A stretch of 41,775 bases of DNA from a virus. The position numbers and the translations under genes are program-made. Below, in pieces: positions 7,407 to 14,466 of the stretch. The DNA is taken from positions 1 through 41,775 of the IMG/VR virus record IMGVR_UViG_3300045107_000820; one strand, 5' to 3'. Numbering within the stretch: the first letter of the stretch is position 1; each line of letters begins with the position of its first letter. The notes beneath the pieces are model-generated. The model was not told the DNA's origin, ran no database searches, and saw only the letters and a list, made by a program, of their open reading frames with translations.

Positions 7407-7841
7407 GTGAACGAACGACTGACGAACGCACAGATCATCATCGAGCAGGAACGACGGCGCCTCCTCGATCTCGATACCGTTGTCGATCCGGTGGAGTTTG
7501 CCGTGGCGGTTCACATCGCCCGGCACTCTCCGGTCGAACCGGTCTCGCTGCGGACACTCTGCCACGAGTTCAACCTCGACGAACGCGCGGCGAAGAACAT
7601 TGTCCGCACCCTCCGCACGGTCTGGCTGCTCCCCATCGGGAGCAGCCGGTCCAGTACCTTCGGCCGGACCGGGTACTTCTTCTGCATCGAGCTGGAGGAG
7701 TTCAAGTTCTTCCTCCGGCAATTCCTCCGGCAGCCGCTCGATGAGCTTGCGACCGCGCGGAATCTGGCTGCCCGGCACTACCCGGAATTCGCCGGCCAAC
7801 TGAGTCTGCCGACCTTCAAGGAGGTGGCTGATGCTCAGTGA
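7407..7841 (+). CDS. Winged-helix-like early protein
   Basis: A 144-residue protein with a GTG start at 7407 preceded by AAAGGAGA; the longer frame from 7257 lies inside the previous gene and is rejected. Residues about 35-95 have the pattern of a winged helix (VSLRTLCHEFNLDERAAKN, then a beta wing around GRTGYFFCIE), suggesting DNA binding. The C-terminal region is helical. It overlaps the XRE gene after it by 11 bases. A role in early transcription control is inferred from fold and place only. Confidence 0.6.
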   Translation: MNERLTNAQIIIEQERRRLLDLDTVVDPVEFAVAVHIARHSPVEPVSLRTLCHEFNLDERAAKNIVRTLRTVWLLPIGSSRSSTFGRTGYFFCIELEEFKFFLRQFLRQPLDELATARNLAARHYPEFAGQLSLPTFKEVADAQ

Positions 7842-8034
7842 ACTTCTTCTCCTGTACCGGTCGGTCCATCGACTGAGCCTCCGTGAGCTTGCCGCCGAAA
7901 TCGGAGTGTCCCACGGGACACTGCATCGGGTTGAAAACGGCAAGCCAATTGAAGGCGAAACGATGCTCAAACTGATGAACTGGCTTTTCACTACCGAAAA
8001 AAGAACGAAAGGAAACGACAATGGGTGCAGCTAA
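7831..8034 (+). CDS. Small XRE-family HTH protein
   Basis: A 67-residue protein that is almost entirely one XRE helix-turn-helix (LSLRELAAEIGVSHGTLHRVENG, within residues 15-40). Such single-domain proteins act as repressors or co-regulators. It overlaps both neighbours by 11-14 bases in a coupled run. It is the fourth DNA-binding regulator of the early operon, after the Cro-like, CII-like and winged-helix proteins. Confidence 0.75.
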   Translation: MLSELLLLYRSVHRLSLRELAAEIGVSHGTLHRVENGKPIEGETMLKLMNWLFTTEKRTKGNDNGCS

Positions 8035-8635
8035 AAAACGTACTTTCCGGGACACCTTGACGGCTGGAATCCATGCCGCCTGGACCGAACTCCGTCCCGA
8101 TTTGAAGCGCGACCGCGACGAGCAGCGGGCGCAACGTCTGGCCTACGTCAAGGCGGTGACCGGTTTCGAAGTCGAGTCGCTGACCGAGTTGTCCGAGGCC
8201 GCCCTGGGCGACGTGCTGAACGCCATGAGAATGGAACTCGGCCCGCGCGAGAAAAAGGAAATTGCCGACAATGTCGTGCGTGTGACGTTCGGCAAACGGC
8301 GCTCGGTGAATCAGGGGCCGCCGGCGACGGTCGAGTCGATCGCGCAGTTCGCGACCGCCCAACAAATCTGGGCGATCAAGAGGATTTTCGACTGGTTGGG
8401 CTGGGGCCACGAGAAGGCTACGGAGTGGCTACAGAAGAAATACAAGCGGTCGGCGGTCGAGAAGTTGTCCTTCAAACAGGGACACTCGGCCATCCGTCTC
8501 CTGCTCGAAATCGCCGTCGCCCGGTGGTTGAAATCTGACCGGGGCGACGCTCCGGTGACGAAGCAGGAAATCGCCCAGAACGTCGAGGCCGTCAAGCGAC
8601 TCATCGGAATCGGGCGGAAAGGGGGTGGCCGATGA
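8021..8635 (+). CDS. GemA/Gp16-like phage regulatory protein
   Basis: A 204-residue protein with a strong ribosome site (AAAGGAAACGACA before ATG). The central segment QQIWAIKRIFDWLGW with WLQKKY after it matches my memory of the Mu Gp16/GemA family (DUF1018), whose members have a similar Trp-rich helix pair. GemA in Mu affects host gene expression and DNA supercoiling. The position late in the early operon also agrees with Mu. The N-terminal 90 residues are charged and helical and less typical. Confidence 0.5.
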   Translation: MGAAKKRTFRDTLTAGIHAAWTELRPDLKRDRDEQRAQRLAYVKAVTGFEVESLTELSEAALGDVLNAMRMELGPREKKEIADNVVRVTFGKRRSVNQGPPATVESIAQFATAQQIWAIKRIFDWLGWGHEKATEWLQKKYKRSAVEKLSFKQGHSAIRLLLEIAVARWLKSDRGDAPVTKQEIAQNVEAVKRLIGIGRKGGGR

Positions 8636-9333
8636 ACCAAATCACGCAACGCGATTTCACCATTCCGTCCTACGCCGAGGAAGTCGAACAACGTTTCGGT
8701 GCGCTTCGGGGACGGGCCGTCATTTTCACCGGCGACGATTACCAGATCGTGAAGGCTTGGGAAGAGGAAGCAATTCCCCTGCCGGTCGTGATCCGGACAC
8801 TGGAGGACGAGTTCAAACGGAAGCGCGGCGACATCGGTACGATCCGGTACTTCAGGGACATCGTGCCAAGGCGCGCGAAGGAACACTCGGCATCGATGAC
8901 GGGCGGTCGCCGGGAGCAGCCCGTCCCGGCCACGTCAGTCACCGAACCGGTCGAGGACCGACTCCAGGGCAGGCTGTTCGCCCTGGTGGAGGAGTTGCAG
9001 TCCCGCGCGGATGCCGTCGTCGAACCGCTCCGGACGACTTTCGAGGCCGTCGCCTTCGAGCTGGGCATTCTCGCTCAGTCCGGCGCCCATCTGGTCTATA
9101 TCCTCGAAAGGTTGGAGTCGTTCGACGAGCAGTTGGTGGCGGCCGCCGTCGAATCCCTCGCCCCAGACGAGCGCGACGACATCGAGCGGCGCGCAACCCG
9201 GACACTCAGTCCCGCCCAACTCGGCGATCCGGCCGCCCGCGCGGTGATGCTTCAGACGATGGTGAGGGGCGGCGCAAGGACTCGCTTCCGGCTGGGGAGT
9301 TTGTTCGATTCGATTCAGGAAGTTCTGAACTGA
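8632..9333 (+). CDS. Early protein with a short helical N-terminal domain, unknown
   Basis: A 233-residue protein. Residues about 10-80 form a compact pattern (AEEVEQRF, then RGRAVIFTGDDYQIVKAW and IPLPVVIRTLEDEF) that resembles a domain I recall from hypothetical proteins of Acidobacteriota and Deltaproteobacteria. The remainder is a charged, helical region without motifs. The ATG overlaps the stop of the GemA-like gene (ATGA). If the domain match is right, the phage took this gene from its host lineage. Function is unknown. Confidence 0.6.
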   Translation: MNQITQRDFTIPSYAEEVEQRFGALRGRAVIFTGDDYQIVKAWEEEAIPLPVVIRTLEDEFKRKRGDIGTIRYFRDIVPRRAKEHSASMTGGRREQPVPATSVTEPVEDRLQGRLFALVEELQSRADAVVEPLRTTFEAVAFELGILAQSGAHLVYILERLESFDEQLVAAAVESLAPDERDDIERRATRTLSPAQLGDPAARAVMLQTMVRGGARTRFRLGSLFDSIQEVLN

Positions 9334-9340
9334 CCATCGC

Positions 9341-9358
9341 GGGGACATCTCCGTCCCC
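9341..9358 (+). other. Intercistronic hairpin
   Basis: GGGGAC (9341-9346) pairs with GTCCCC (9353-9358) across a six-base loop, in the 46-base gap between two early genes. There is no U-run after it, so it is more likely an mRNA-stability or attenuation element than a complete terminator. Confidence 0.45.
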
Positions 9359-9379
9359 CTTCAAATCAAGGAAAAACCA

Positions 9380-9736
9380 ATGTTCAAGATGCCCGAAAAA
9401 TACCGGGTCAGGAGCAGTGTTGCCCAAGACGGCCCTACCGGGGCCATGCACGGGGCTTTCGTCGTGCCGAGAGTGACCAGCCGGGGCAGCTATTTCCTGA
9501 CCGTCATTGCCTCCGTTCACGAAGACGGATGGGAACACGTTTCTGTTTCTCTCCGGGACCGCTGCCCGACGTGGGACGAAATGTGCCTGGTCAAGGACTT
9601 GTTCTGGGACGCCGAAGACGCCGTCCTCCAGATTCACCCGCCCAAGTCCGAGTACTGCATTTTCCACAAATACTGCCTTCACCTGTGGCGGAATCCTTCC
9701 GTCCCTTTTCCGAGGCCAAACGCTTCGCTCTTTTGA
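9380..9736 (+). CDS. DUF7694-like small phage protein
   Basis: A 118-residue protein of a type common in tailed phages. It has a beta-rich body with WEHVSVSL, then CPTWDEM, VKDLFWD and finally HPP followed by a Cys/His/Trp-rich end (YCLHLWRNP). Those conserved Trp, His and Pro residues mark the family; the function is unknown. The ATG is preceded by AAGGAAAAACCA. A hairpin separates it from the upstream gene, while the next gene follows after nine bases. Confidence 0.65.
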   Translation: MFKMPEKYRVRSSVAQDGPTGAMHGAFVVPRVTSRGSYFLTVIASVHEDGWEHVSVSLRDRCPTWDEMCLVKDLFWDAEDAVLQIHPPKSEYCIFHKYCLHLWRNPSVPFPRPNASLF

Positions 9737-9745
9737 GGAGATACC

Positions 9746-10696
9746 ATGGCTGCAAATAGCAAAATCGAATGGACCGACCACACTTTCAATCCCTGGATCG
9801 GCTGCACGAAGGTCAGTCCTGGCTGCGCCAACTGTTATGCCGAATCCGAAAACAATCGGAGGAAGTGGGCGGTGGAAGGCTGGGGGCGGGGCAAACCGCG
9901 CCACCGTACCTCGCAATCGAACTGGGACAAGGTCTACTCCTGGAACGCCCAAGCGAAGAACGCTGTCGAGCGTCCGCGCGTTTTCTGCGCCAGCCTCGCG
10001 GATTGGCTCGACAATGAAGTTCCGATTACTTGGCTTGCGGACTTACTTCTCCTGATCGACCAAACGCCAAACCTCGACTGGCTGTTGCTCACGAAGCGGC
10101 CGGAGAATTTCGAGCCAAGGATGCAGGCCATCTTCGACAGCGGTATTGCCGATTGCCGGGTCATCGTACCGGACCTCTGGCTGAACCATCGTCGGCCACC
10201 GGAAAACGTCTGGTTCGGTGTAAGTGTCGAGGTCCAGCAGCGTGCCAACGAGAGAATTCCCGAGTTGTTGAAAATTCCGGCTCGTCTCCGATGGCTTTCC
10301 TGTGAGCCGCTTTTAGGGCCACTCAATCTTGAGCAAGTCTACTCATCCTACGGGACAATCTACGACGTCCTCTACGGCTATGAGATGGGAATGGGCGGAG
10401 GTTTCCAAGCCAATAAAATCGACTGGGTTGTTGCAGGAGGCGAGTCTGGCCCCAATGCCCGTGGCCTCGATTCAATTTGGGTGCGGTCCCTTCGGGATCA
10501 GTGCAAGCGGAACAAGACACCCTTCTTCTTCAAACAATGGGGTGAATGGCTTCCACCTGGGCAAAGCTTCCCCGCGAACGATCAGGACGCTTTCCGACTC
10601 CAGTTCGAAGGCGAGGAGTATCGAAAACTCGGAAAGAAGCTGACGGGCCGACTTCTCGATGGCGTCGAACACAACCAGTTCCCGGAGGTGCATTGA
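9746..10696 (+). CDS. Phage Gp37/Gp68 family protein (DUF5131)
   Basis: The 316-residue protein begins with the family hallmark IEWTDHTFNPWIGC, followed by the cysteine cluster GCTKVSPGCANCYAE (C-x5-C-x2-C). Later conserved parts include LLTKRPENF, ENVWFGVSVE, WLSCEPLLG and WVVAGGESGP. The fold is thought to resemble the radical-SAM/spore photoproduct lyase group, with the cysteines binding an iron-sulfur cluster; the reaction is not known. The usual three-Cys-motif partner (TcmP) is not seen next to it; an HExxH protein follows instead. The length is normal. Confidence 0.88.
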   Translation: MAANSKIEWTDHTFNPWIGCTKVSPGCANCYAESENNRRKWAVEGWGRGKPRHRTSQSNWDKVYSWNAQAKNAVERPRVFCASLADWLDNEVPITWLADLLLLIDQTPNLDWLLLTKRPENFEPRMQAIFDSGIADCRVIVPDLWLNHRRPPENVWFGVSVEVQQRANERIPELLKIPARLRWLSCEPLLGPLNLEQVYSSYGTIYDVLYGYEMGMGGGFQANKIDWVVAGGESGPNARGLDSIWVRSLRDQCKRNKTPFFFKQWGEWLPPGQSFPANDQDAFRLQFEGEEYRKLGKKLTGRLLDGVEHNQFPEVH

Positions 10697-11138
10697 GACG
10701 AGTGAAGAAAAATTCCAATTCAAATTTCACGATAGTGCGCGGTCAATCGTCCTGGCCTATTGGCACCCGATGCTTGAGGGCTGGGAAGAACACTGCGAAG
10801 ACATTCTCGACGTCGAGATTGAAGGCGAGACGGCTGACGGGGCAGTGGTCACCAGCAACATCGGTGCTCAAGTGGTCGCCACTGAAAAGATGGGCTACTG
10901 GGGTTTTGCGGAAACCTGGGCGACTCCTCCGGTCATTCATCTCTGGGTTTCGCCGGGCGCAGCGCCGGAGGACGTGGTCGAGTTGATCGGTCACGAACTC
11001 GGTCACATCACTGGCACTCCGGCGGCCGACGACATCGAGGAGGAGTTACGCGCCCACGAATATGGACAGGTGGCGCGGTCGGCCTTCGAGGCACTGAAAC
11101 TTATCGAAGAAAAAAGGAAGGAGCCGGTCCTGGCATGA
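10659..11138 (+). CDS. HExxH zincin-like early protein
   Basis: The product is 159 residues if it starts at ATG 10659; an ATT at 10692, which overlaps the previous stop and follows GGAGG, is an alternative giving 148. It contains HELGHITG, an HExxH zinc-site motif, and about 20 residues later EELRAHEYG, which could supply the third ligand. The size and motif recall ImmA/IrrE-type or other minimal metallopeptidases. ImmA proteins cleave phage or ICE repressors, which would make sense beside so many regulators, but the substrate is unknown. The stop overlaps the start of the next small gene. Confidence 0.6.
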   Translation: MASNTTSSRRCIETSEEKFQFKFHDSARSIVLAYWHPMLEGWEEHCEDILDVEIEGETADGAVVTSNIGAQVVATEKMGYWGFAETWATPPVIHLWVSPGAAPEDVVELIGHELGHITGTPAADDIEEELRAHEYGQVARSAFEALKLIEEKRKEPVLA

Positions 11139-11266
11139 AGTTCGCCGTTGTGCGCTGGATGCGCTTTCGGGAGACCCGGCTGGGCTGGTTCATCCGGCGA
11201 AAGAGGCGGCGAGACCCGAGACCGTACTTCGAAGCCGTCCAGAGGATTTATCATCCCTTCGACTGA
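11135..11266 (+). CDS. 43-residue basic protein, unknown
   Basis: ATG at 11135 overlaps the TGA of the HExxH gene (ATGA) and an AAGGAAGGAG stretch lies upstream. The product is very rich in Arg (WFIRRKRRRDPRP near residues 18-30) and ends YHPFD. It is the last gene before the early-operon terminator at 11318. A nucleic-acid-binding role is possible from charge alone. The short length limits certainty. Confidence 0.45.
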   Translation: MKFAVVRWMRFRETRLGWFIRRKRRRDPRPYFEAVQRIYHPFD

Positions 11267-11317
11267 TGAACCCAATCGACCACTTTCCCGATTTGGTTTC
11301 CAAACGTAGAAACATTC

Positions 11318-11346
11318 GCCGGAGGCTCCGAGCCTCCGGCTTTTTT
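11318..11346 (+). terminator. Rho-independent terminator of the early operon
   Basis: A perfect 10-bp GC-rich stem (GCCGGAGGCT at 11318-11327 with AGCCTCCGGC at 11331-11340), a three-base loop and six Ts. It closes the run of early genes from 1758. Confidence 0.93.
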
Positions 11347-11459
11347 GTGCTAGAAACTGAAAAACACAAAAAGAACTGGAATTTTTTGCAGCCTGTCGTG
11401 CCTGGGCTTTGCCCCCGGTTTCGAAAAAAACAACGCTCCGCATTCACCAGGGACAATAC

Positions 11460-12299
11460 ATGCTGAAAACTTGGGAGGCCCGACGCCTCGAAACAGTGCT
11501 TCAGAATGGCAAAACCAAGCCACTCGTCATTGAATGTGTTCGGTCGTCCATTTTTGAAAATGGTGATACCGATCTTGACCCTTCAAAAGTAAAAAAACTC
11601 TTTGTCGTCAAATCAACTGGGAATCCTGAAATCCATGAAGCTTCATTATTCTGTGAACTTTTTGGGAACATTTTGGCAAGGGATCTCGGGATCAACACCC
11701 CCGAACCTGTTTTGGTGAATCTCAGTCCGGAATTTATCCAAAGTCTTACTCTGGTTTCTTTGCCTTCAGGTTTGAGGTTGAGGCCGGGCCTTGCCGCTGG
11801 ATGTGAATTTATTCCGAGGCTTACTCAGGTTGTTCCTGGCTCATTTCTGAATGATGACGAGTTGAGCCAGGCATTTAGAATTTTGGCCTTCGACCTTTTA
11901 ACGCAGAATCCAGATCGAACCAGAGAGAAGGCTGACGGCGTGGGTAACGGGAACGTGAATTGTGCTTCTCGATCCGGTAAGCTGCTGGCATTTGATTTCG
12001 AGCTGTGCTTTTCGTTTCTTTACGCCTTGAGCTTTGGAAAGAATCCAAAGCCTTGGCAGGTCTCGAAACTGCCCTTTGCCCGTTCCCATGTTTTCCGTAT
12101 CCCTCTTCAAGACCGAACCCTTGATCCGGAAGATTTTCTTTCTCGCCTGAAGGGACTGTCCGTGGCCCGGCTGACTGAGCTATCTTCTTCGATCCCGGAA
12201 TCTTGGTGTTCGCGTTTCCCGGAAGTTTGTTCCCATATCAGCCAAGTCGCGAAGAATACTCCCCAATTCGAAATTGAACTGCGGAGGTGTCTGAAATGA
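11460..12299 (+). CDS. HipA-like kinase (HipA_2 type)
   Basis: The 279-residue protein has kinase-like features of the short HipA_2 family: an ATP-site Lys in LFVVKSTGN, a Glu in HEASLFCELFG, a catalytic-loop-like LLTQNPDRT with the Asp, a downstream NGNVN, and a metal-site-like LAFDFE. Related HipA toxins phosphorylate glutamyl-tRNA synthetase; the target of this short class is unknown. ATG 11460 is preceded by AGGGA; upstream in-frame codons lie in the spacer after the terminator. It overlaps the DUF3037 gene by four bases. The pair is visibly AT-richer than the phage backbone, suggesting separate acquisition. No HipB-like HTH antitoxin is adjacent. Confidence 0.75.
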   Translation: MLKTWEARRLETVLQNGKTKPLVIECVRSSIFENGDTDLDPSKVKKLFVVKSTGNPEIHEASLFCELFGNILARDLGINTPEPVLVNLSPEFIQSLTLVSLPSGLRLRPGLAAGCEFIPRLTQVVPGSFLNDDELSQAFRILAFDLLTQNPDRTREKADGVGNGNVNCASRSGKLLAFDFELCFSFLYALSFGKNPKPWQVSKLPFARSHVFRIPLQDRTLDPEDFLSRLKGLSVARLTELSSSIPESWCSRFPEVCSHISQVAKNTPQFEIELRRCLK

Positions 12300-13171
12300 A
12301 ACTTTTCCCTTACACGTACTGCGTGGTTCGATATGTTCCTGATTCTGCTGCTGGTGAAATGCTCAATGTAGGAGTCGTGATTTCTTGCCCTGATCTGGAG
12401 TATCTCGGGGCAAGGTTTGAGCATCGCTATGAGCGACTTTCTCATGCATTCGCTGGATTTGACGGCTCTCACTACAAGCGCGTGCTTCAACACTTTGAAC
12501 GTGCGCTGGAAAAATTACACGAACGCCAGGCTCCACTTCTTTTCGTGATTGAAGAAAAAAAGTTTCCAGACGCGAGGGAAGCGACGATGCGGCTTTGGAG
12601 CGATTCGGATTTGGCTTTTCAGGTTGGCCCTGTCCTGGCCGGAATTTCAGAAGATCCCGTTTTGGCATTGCAAGAGGTCTTCGACCGAATGGTTGGAGTT
12701 AACAATTTATCTCATCGGTCTGAAAAGCGGACGGATGAAGATGTCTGGAACTCCGTTTACCGAAAGCCCCTCGTGAACTTTCGGTTGCAGGGCAAGCTGC
12801 ACCCCTGGACTCTGGCGGGAGAAGATTTTGAATTTAAGTTTGACTTTACTTTCCAAAACGAAAAGCGGCACATCCTTGAGCCAGTTTCAATGGATTACGT
12901 TCAAGGGGACTGGATGCAGCGTAAGGCGACCCTTTTATTGGGAAGTGCCGCAGCGATGAGTGGGCATCCTGATTTGGGGGTTCGTTACCTTTTAATGGGA
13001 AGGCCACGAAGAGATGAGCTGCTGAATGCCTATGACCGGGCCAAAAACATCCTCCACAAGATGCCCGTAAAGCATGAGATTATCGAGGAGGACGGGGCTG
13101 AAGATTTCGCCCGATTCTTGATGAGCTATATGCGTGAGCACGGAATCCTTGAGGAAGAAGTTGTTGAATAG
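12296..13171 (+). CDS. DUF3037 protein, partner of the HipA-like kinase
   Basis: The 291-residue protein has the DUF3037 opening: YTYCVVRYVPDSAAGEMLNVGVV, in which Tyr, Arg, Glu and Asn-Val-Gly are typical, followed by a long alpha/beta region. DUF3037 genes are regularly found next to short HipA-like kinases, and the ATGA overlap here shows the same pairing. It may be the kinase's substrate, inhibitor or sensor; its biochemical role is not known to me. ATG 12296 was chosen over GTG 12287 because GGAGG lies eight bases before it. A terminator follows at 13211. Confidence 0.72.
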   Translation: MKLFPYTYCVVRYVPDSAAGEMLNVGVVISCPDLEYLGARFEHRYERLSHAFAGFDGSHYKRVLQHFERALEKLHERQAPLLFVIEEKKFPDAREATMRLWSDSDLAFQVGPVLAGISEDPVLALQEVFDRMVGVNNLSHRSEKRTDEDVWNSVYRKPLVNFRLQGKLHPWTLAGEDFEFKFDFTFQNEKRHILEPVSMDYVQGDWMQRKATLLLGSAAAMSGHPDLGVRYLLMGRPRRDELLNAYDRAKNILHKMPVKHEIIEEDGAEDFARFLMSYMREHGILEEEVVE

Positions 13172-13188
13172 GCTAAAGAGCCTGAGGA

Positions 13189-13209
13189 AACAGGCCGGAG
13201 AACCGAAAC
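13189..13209 (+). repeat. 21-bp repeat, copy 1
   Basis: An exact 21-base match to 14012-14032 (begins AACAGGCC, ends CCGAAAC). Both copies lie directly in front of near-identical terminators, so the whole unit of about 50 bases is duplicated around the 13292-14013 genes. Confidence 0.95.
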
Positions 13210-13210
13210 A

Positions 13211-13238
13211 GAAAGCCCGCCCTAACTGGCGGGCTTTC
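13211..13238 (+). terminator. Terminator after the HipA-like/DUF3037 pair
   Basis: A perfect 11-bp stem, GAAAGCCCGCC (13211-13221) with GGCGGGCTTTC (13228-13238), and a six-base loop. The A-run on one side and T-run on the other would let it work in both directions. Confidence 0.85.
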
Positions 13239-13243
13239 TATGT

Positions 13244-13249
13244 TATAAT
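13244..13249 (+). promoter_or_regulatory. Candidate -10 box for the 13292 gene
   Basis: An exact TATAAT lies 43 bases before the ATG at 13292 and just after a terminator, where a new promoter would be needed. No good -35 element stands 16-18 bases upstream, so it is only a candidate. Confidence 0.4.
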
Positions 13250-13291
13250 TCAAGACAAGAAAATTATCTTTTGAGTATATCGGAGAAAGAC

Positions 13292-13768
13292 ATGAAGATT
13301 TCATCAGACTCGATTTTGAACTATGCAAAGACCCAAAAGGGGCAGAGTGTAAAAGTTCTGGACCTCGAGGTAACTTACAACAGCGAAGGTAACGACACTT
13401 TTAACTTTGGTGGACCAATGGAATTGTTTGAAAAACATGCTCAGAAACAAAGGGTACCTCTTCCTTGGCCACAATCGGTATCTGTAGGCATTTATTTGGG
13501 GCGGGATTATGTAAAGTCAGTGCTTGATTGTGTTCCTTTTCTTGAAACCTTTGAGGTTGAAGATTTTGTCAAAAAAGTACGTGAAGAAGGGAAAGCTCAG
13601 GTTTTGTTTCTTGAGGGAGCTTGCAAGGATGGATTTTTTGTATTCACGAACACTTTGACCGGTGAATCCCAAAATGCTCAACATTCAACTGTCAAATTTG
13701 AGGTTTTGATTTCTTGGGTTGAGTCACAATTAAGTCTTATTGAATCCGATTTCGGTTGGCGGGGGTAA
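13292..13768 (+). CDS. AT-rich orphan gene, unknown
   Basis: The 158-residue product starts at ATG 13292, six bases after CGGAGAAA; the TTG at 13271 is less likely. The protein is soluble and mixed alpha/beta, with no motif I recognise. Its base composition is clearly AT-richer than the phage backbone and similar to the HipA-like/DUF3037 pair. It lies between two copies of a repeated 21-bp/terminator unit and has its own TATAAT, so it looks like an independently transcribed cargo gene (moron). No function is proposed. Confidence 0.65.
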   Translation: MKISSDSILNYAKTQKGQSVKVLDLEVTYNSEGNDTFNFGGPMELFEKHAQKQRVPLPWPQSVSVGIYLGRDYVKSVLDCVPFLETFEVEDFVKKVREEGKAQVLFLEGACKDGFFVFTNTLTGESQNAQHSTVKFEVLISWVESQLSLIESDFGWRG

Positions 13769-13827
13769 CTGGCGGCGTTAGGTGTACGTCATCGCAGTTA
13801 CACCACCTCCGAAGGAGCCAGACCAAG

Positions 13828-14013
13828 ATGACCAGCCAAGCCGAAGCCCGTTACGACCAGAACCTCGAAGCCGCAATCGCCAACGTCGAGGAAATCCTCG
13901 AAACCCTCAAGAGGAAGAGAAGAGCGGATTCCGATATTATCAACTGGGGGCACGTCGGGGACGCGGCGCATGCCCTCCAGCTTTCAAACGAGATGAAGGA
14001 GAGCCTGACGTAA
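13828..14013 (+). CDS. Small helical protein, unknown
   Basis: The 61-residue product starts at ATG 13828, ten bases after AAGGAG. It is predicted to be nearly all helix (NLEAAIANVEEILETLKRK) and ends shortly before the second repeat/terminator unit. Composition is closer to the phage backbone than to the preceding gene. A 6-bp inverted repeat (GGTGTA...TACACC, 13781-13804) lies before its ribosome site. Function is unknown. Confidence 0.55.
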   Translation: MTSQAEARYDQNLEAAIANVEEILETLKRKRRADSDIINWGHVGDAAHALQLSNEMKESLT

Positions 14014-14032
14014 CAGGCCGGAGAACCGAAAC
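14012..14032 (+). repeat. 21-bp repeat, copy 2
   Basis: Exact copy of 13189-13209, again immediately before a terminator hairpin of the same stem sequence. Confidence 0.95.
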
Positions 14033-14062
14033 GAAAAGCCCGCCGGAGACGGCGGGCTTTTC
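14033..14062. terminator. Bidirectional terminator between convergent genes
   Basis: A perfect 12-bp stem, GAAAAGCCCGCC (14033-14044) with GGCGGGCTTTTC (14051-14062), and a six-base loop. It lies between the rightward 13828 gene and the leftward 14466 gene and has A/T runs on both sides, so it can serve both. Confidence 0.9.
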
Positions 14063-14097
14063 TCGTTCCCGAAATTGTATCCCGTACAATTTACAAT

Positions 14098-14466
14098 TCA
14101 GATTGCGGCAGGCAGCAGGAGTTGCGCGTCGGACTTTACGGTCGGCCCGATGAGTCGAAGCTGCATCCTCGGCTGCGGCCGTCCGATTTTCCCGTACACG
14201 ATCTGCTCGATGCGCGGCTCCCACTCGGCCCGGACTTCCTCCGGCTGGAGCGAGAGAATCCATTTCACCAGGCTGTCGGTGTAGATGAAATGGATTCGGT
14301 GAATCTGAACCGCTTCCAGATCGCCGGCATCACAAAGGCTGTAGAAAAACTTGTATCCCAGCGGCTCGTGGAACACGCCCAGGTCTTCGACGAGCCGCAT
14401 CGCGTCGGCCAATTTCATCATCGGTCGGATGGGAAACCCGAAGTCCAGGTGCTGTTGCGTCGGCAT
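14098..14466 (-). CDS. Leftward HTH_17/excisionase-like protein
   Basis: The 122-residue protein is read on the minus strand. Its ATG is preceded by GAGGTGAAACG, a good ribosome site. Residues about 18-72 (LADAMRLVEDLGV, GYKFFYSLCDAGDLEAV, TDSLVKWI) follow the pattern of small MerR/excisionase-type DNA-binding domains. It is the only minus-strand gene after the lysogeny operon and is convergent on the 14033 terminator. It may be expressed independently of lytic transcription. The opposite-strand ORF 14122-14508 has Arg/His-rich sequence and no ribosome site, and is rejected. Confidence 0.6.
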   Translation of the reverse strand: MPTQQHLDFGFPIRPMMKLADAMRLVEDLGVFHEPLGYKFFYSLCDAGDLEAVQIHRIHFIYTDSLVKWILSLQPEEVRAEWEPRIEQIVYGKIGRPQPRMQLRLIGPTVKSDAQLLLPAAI

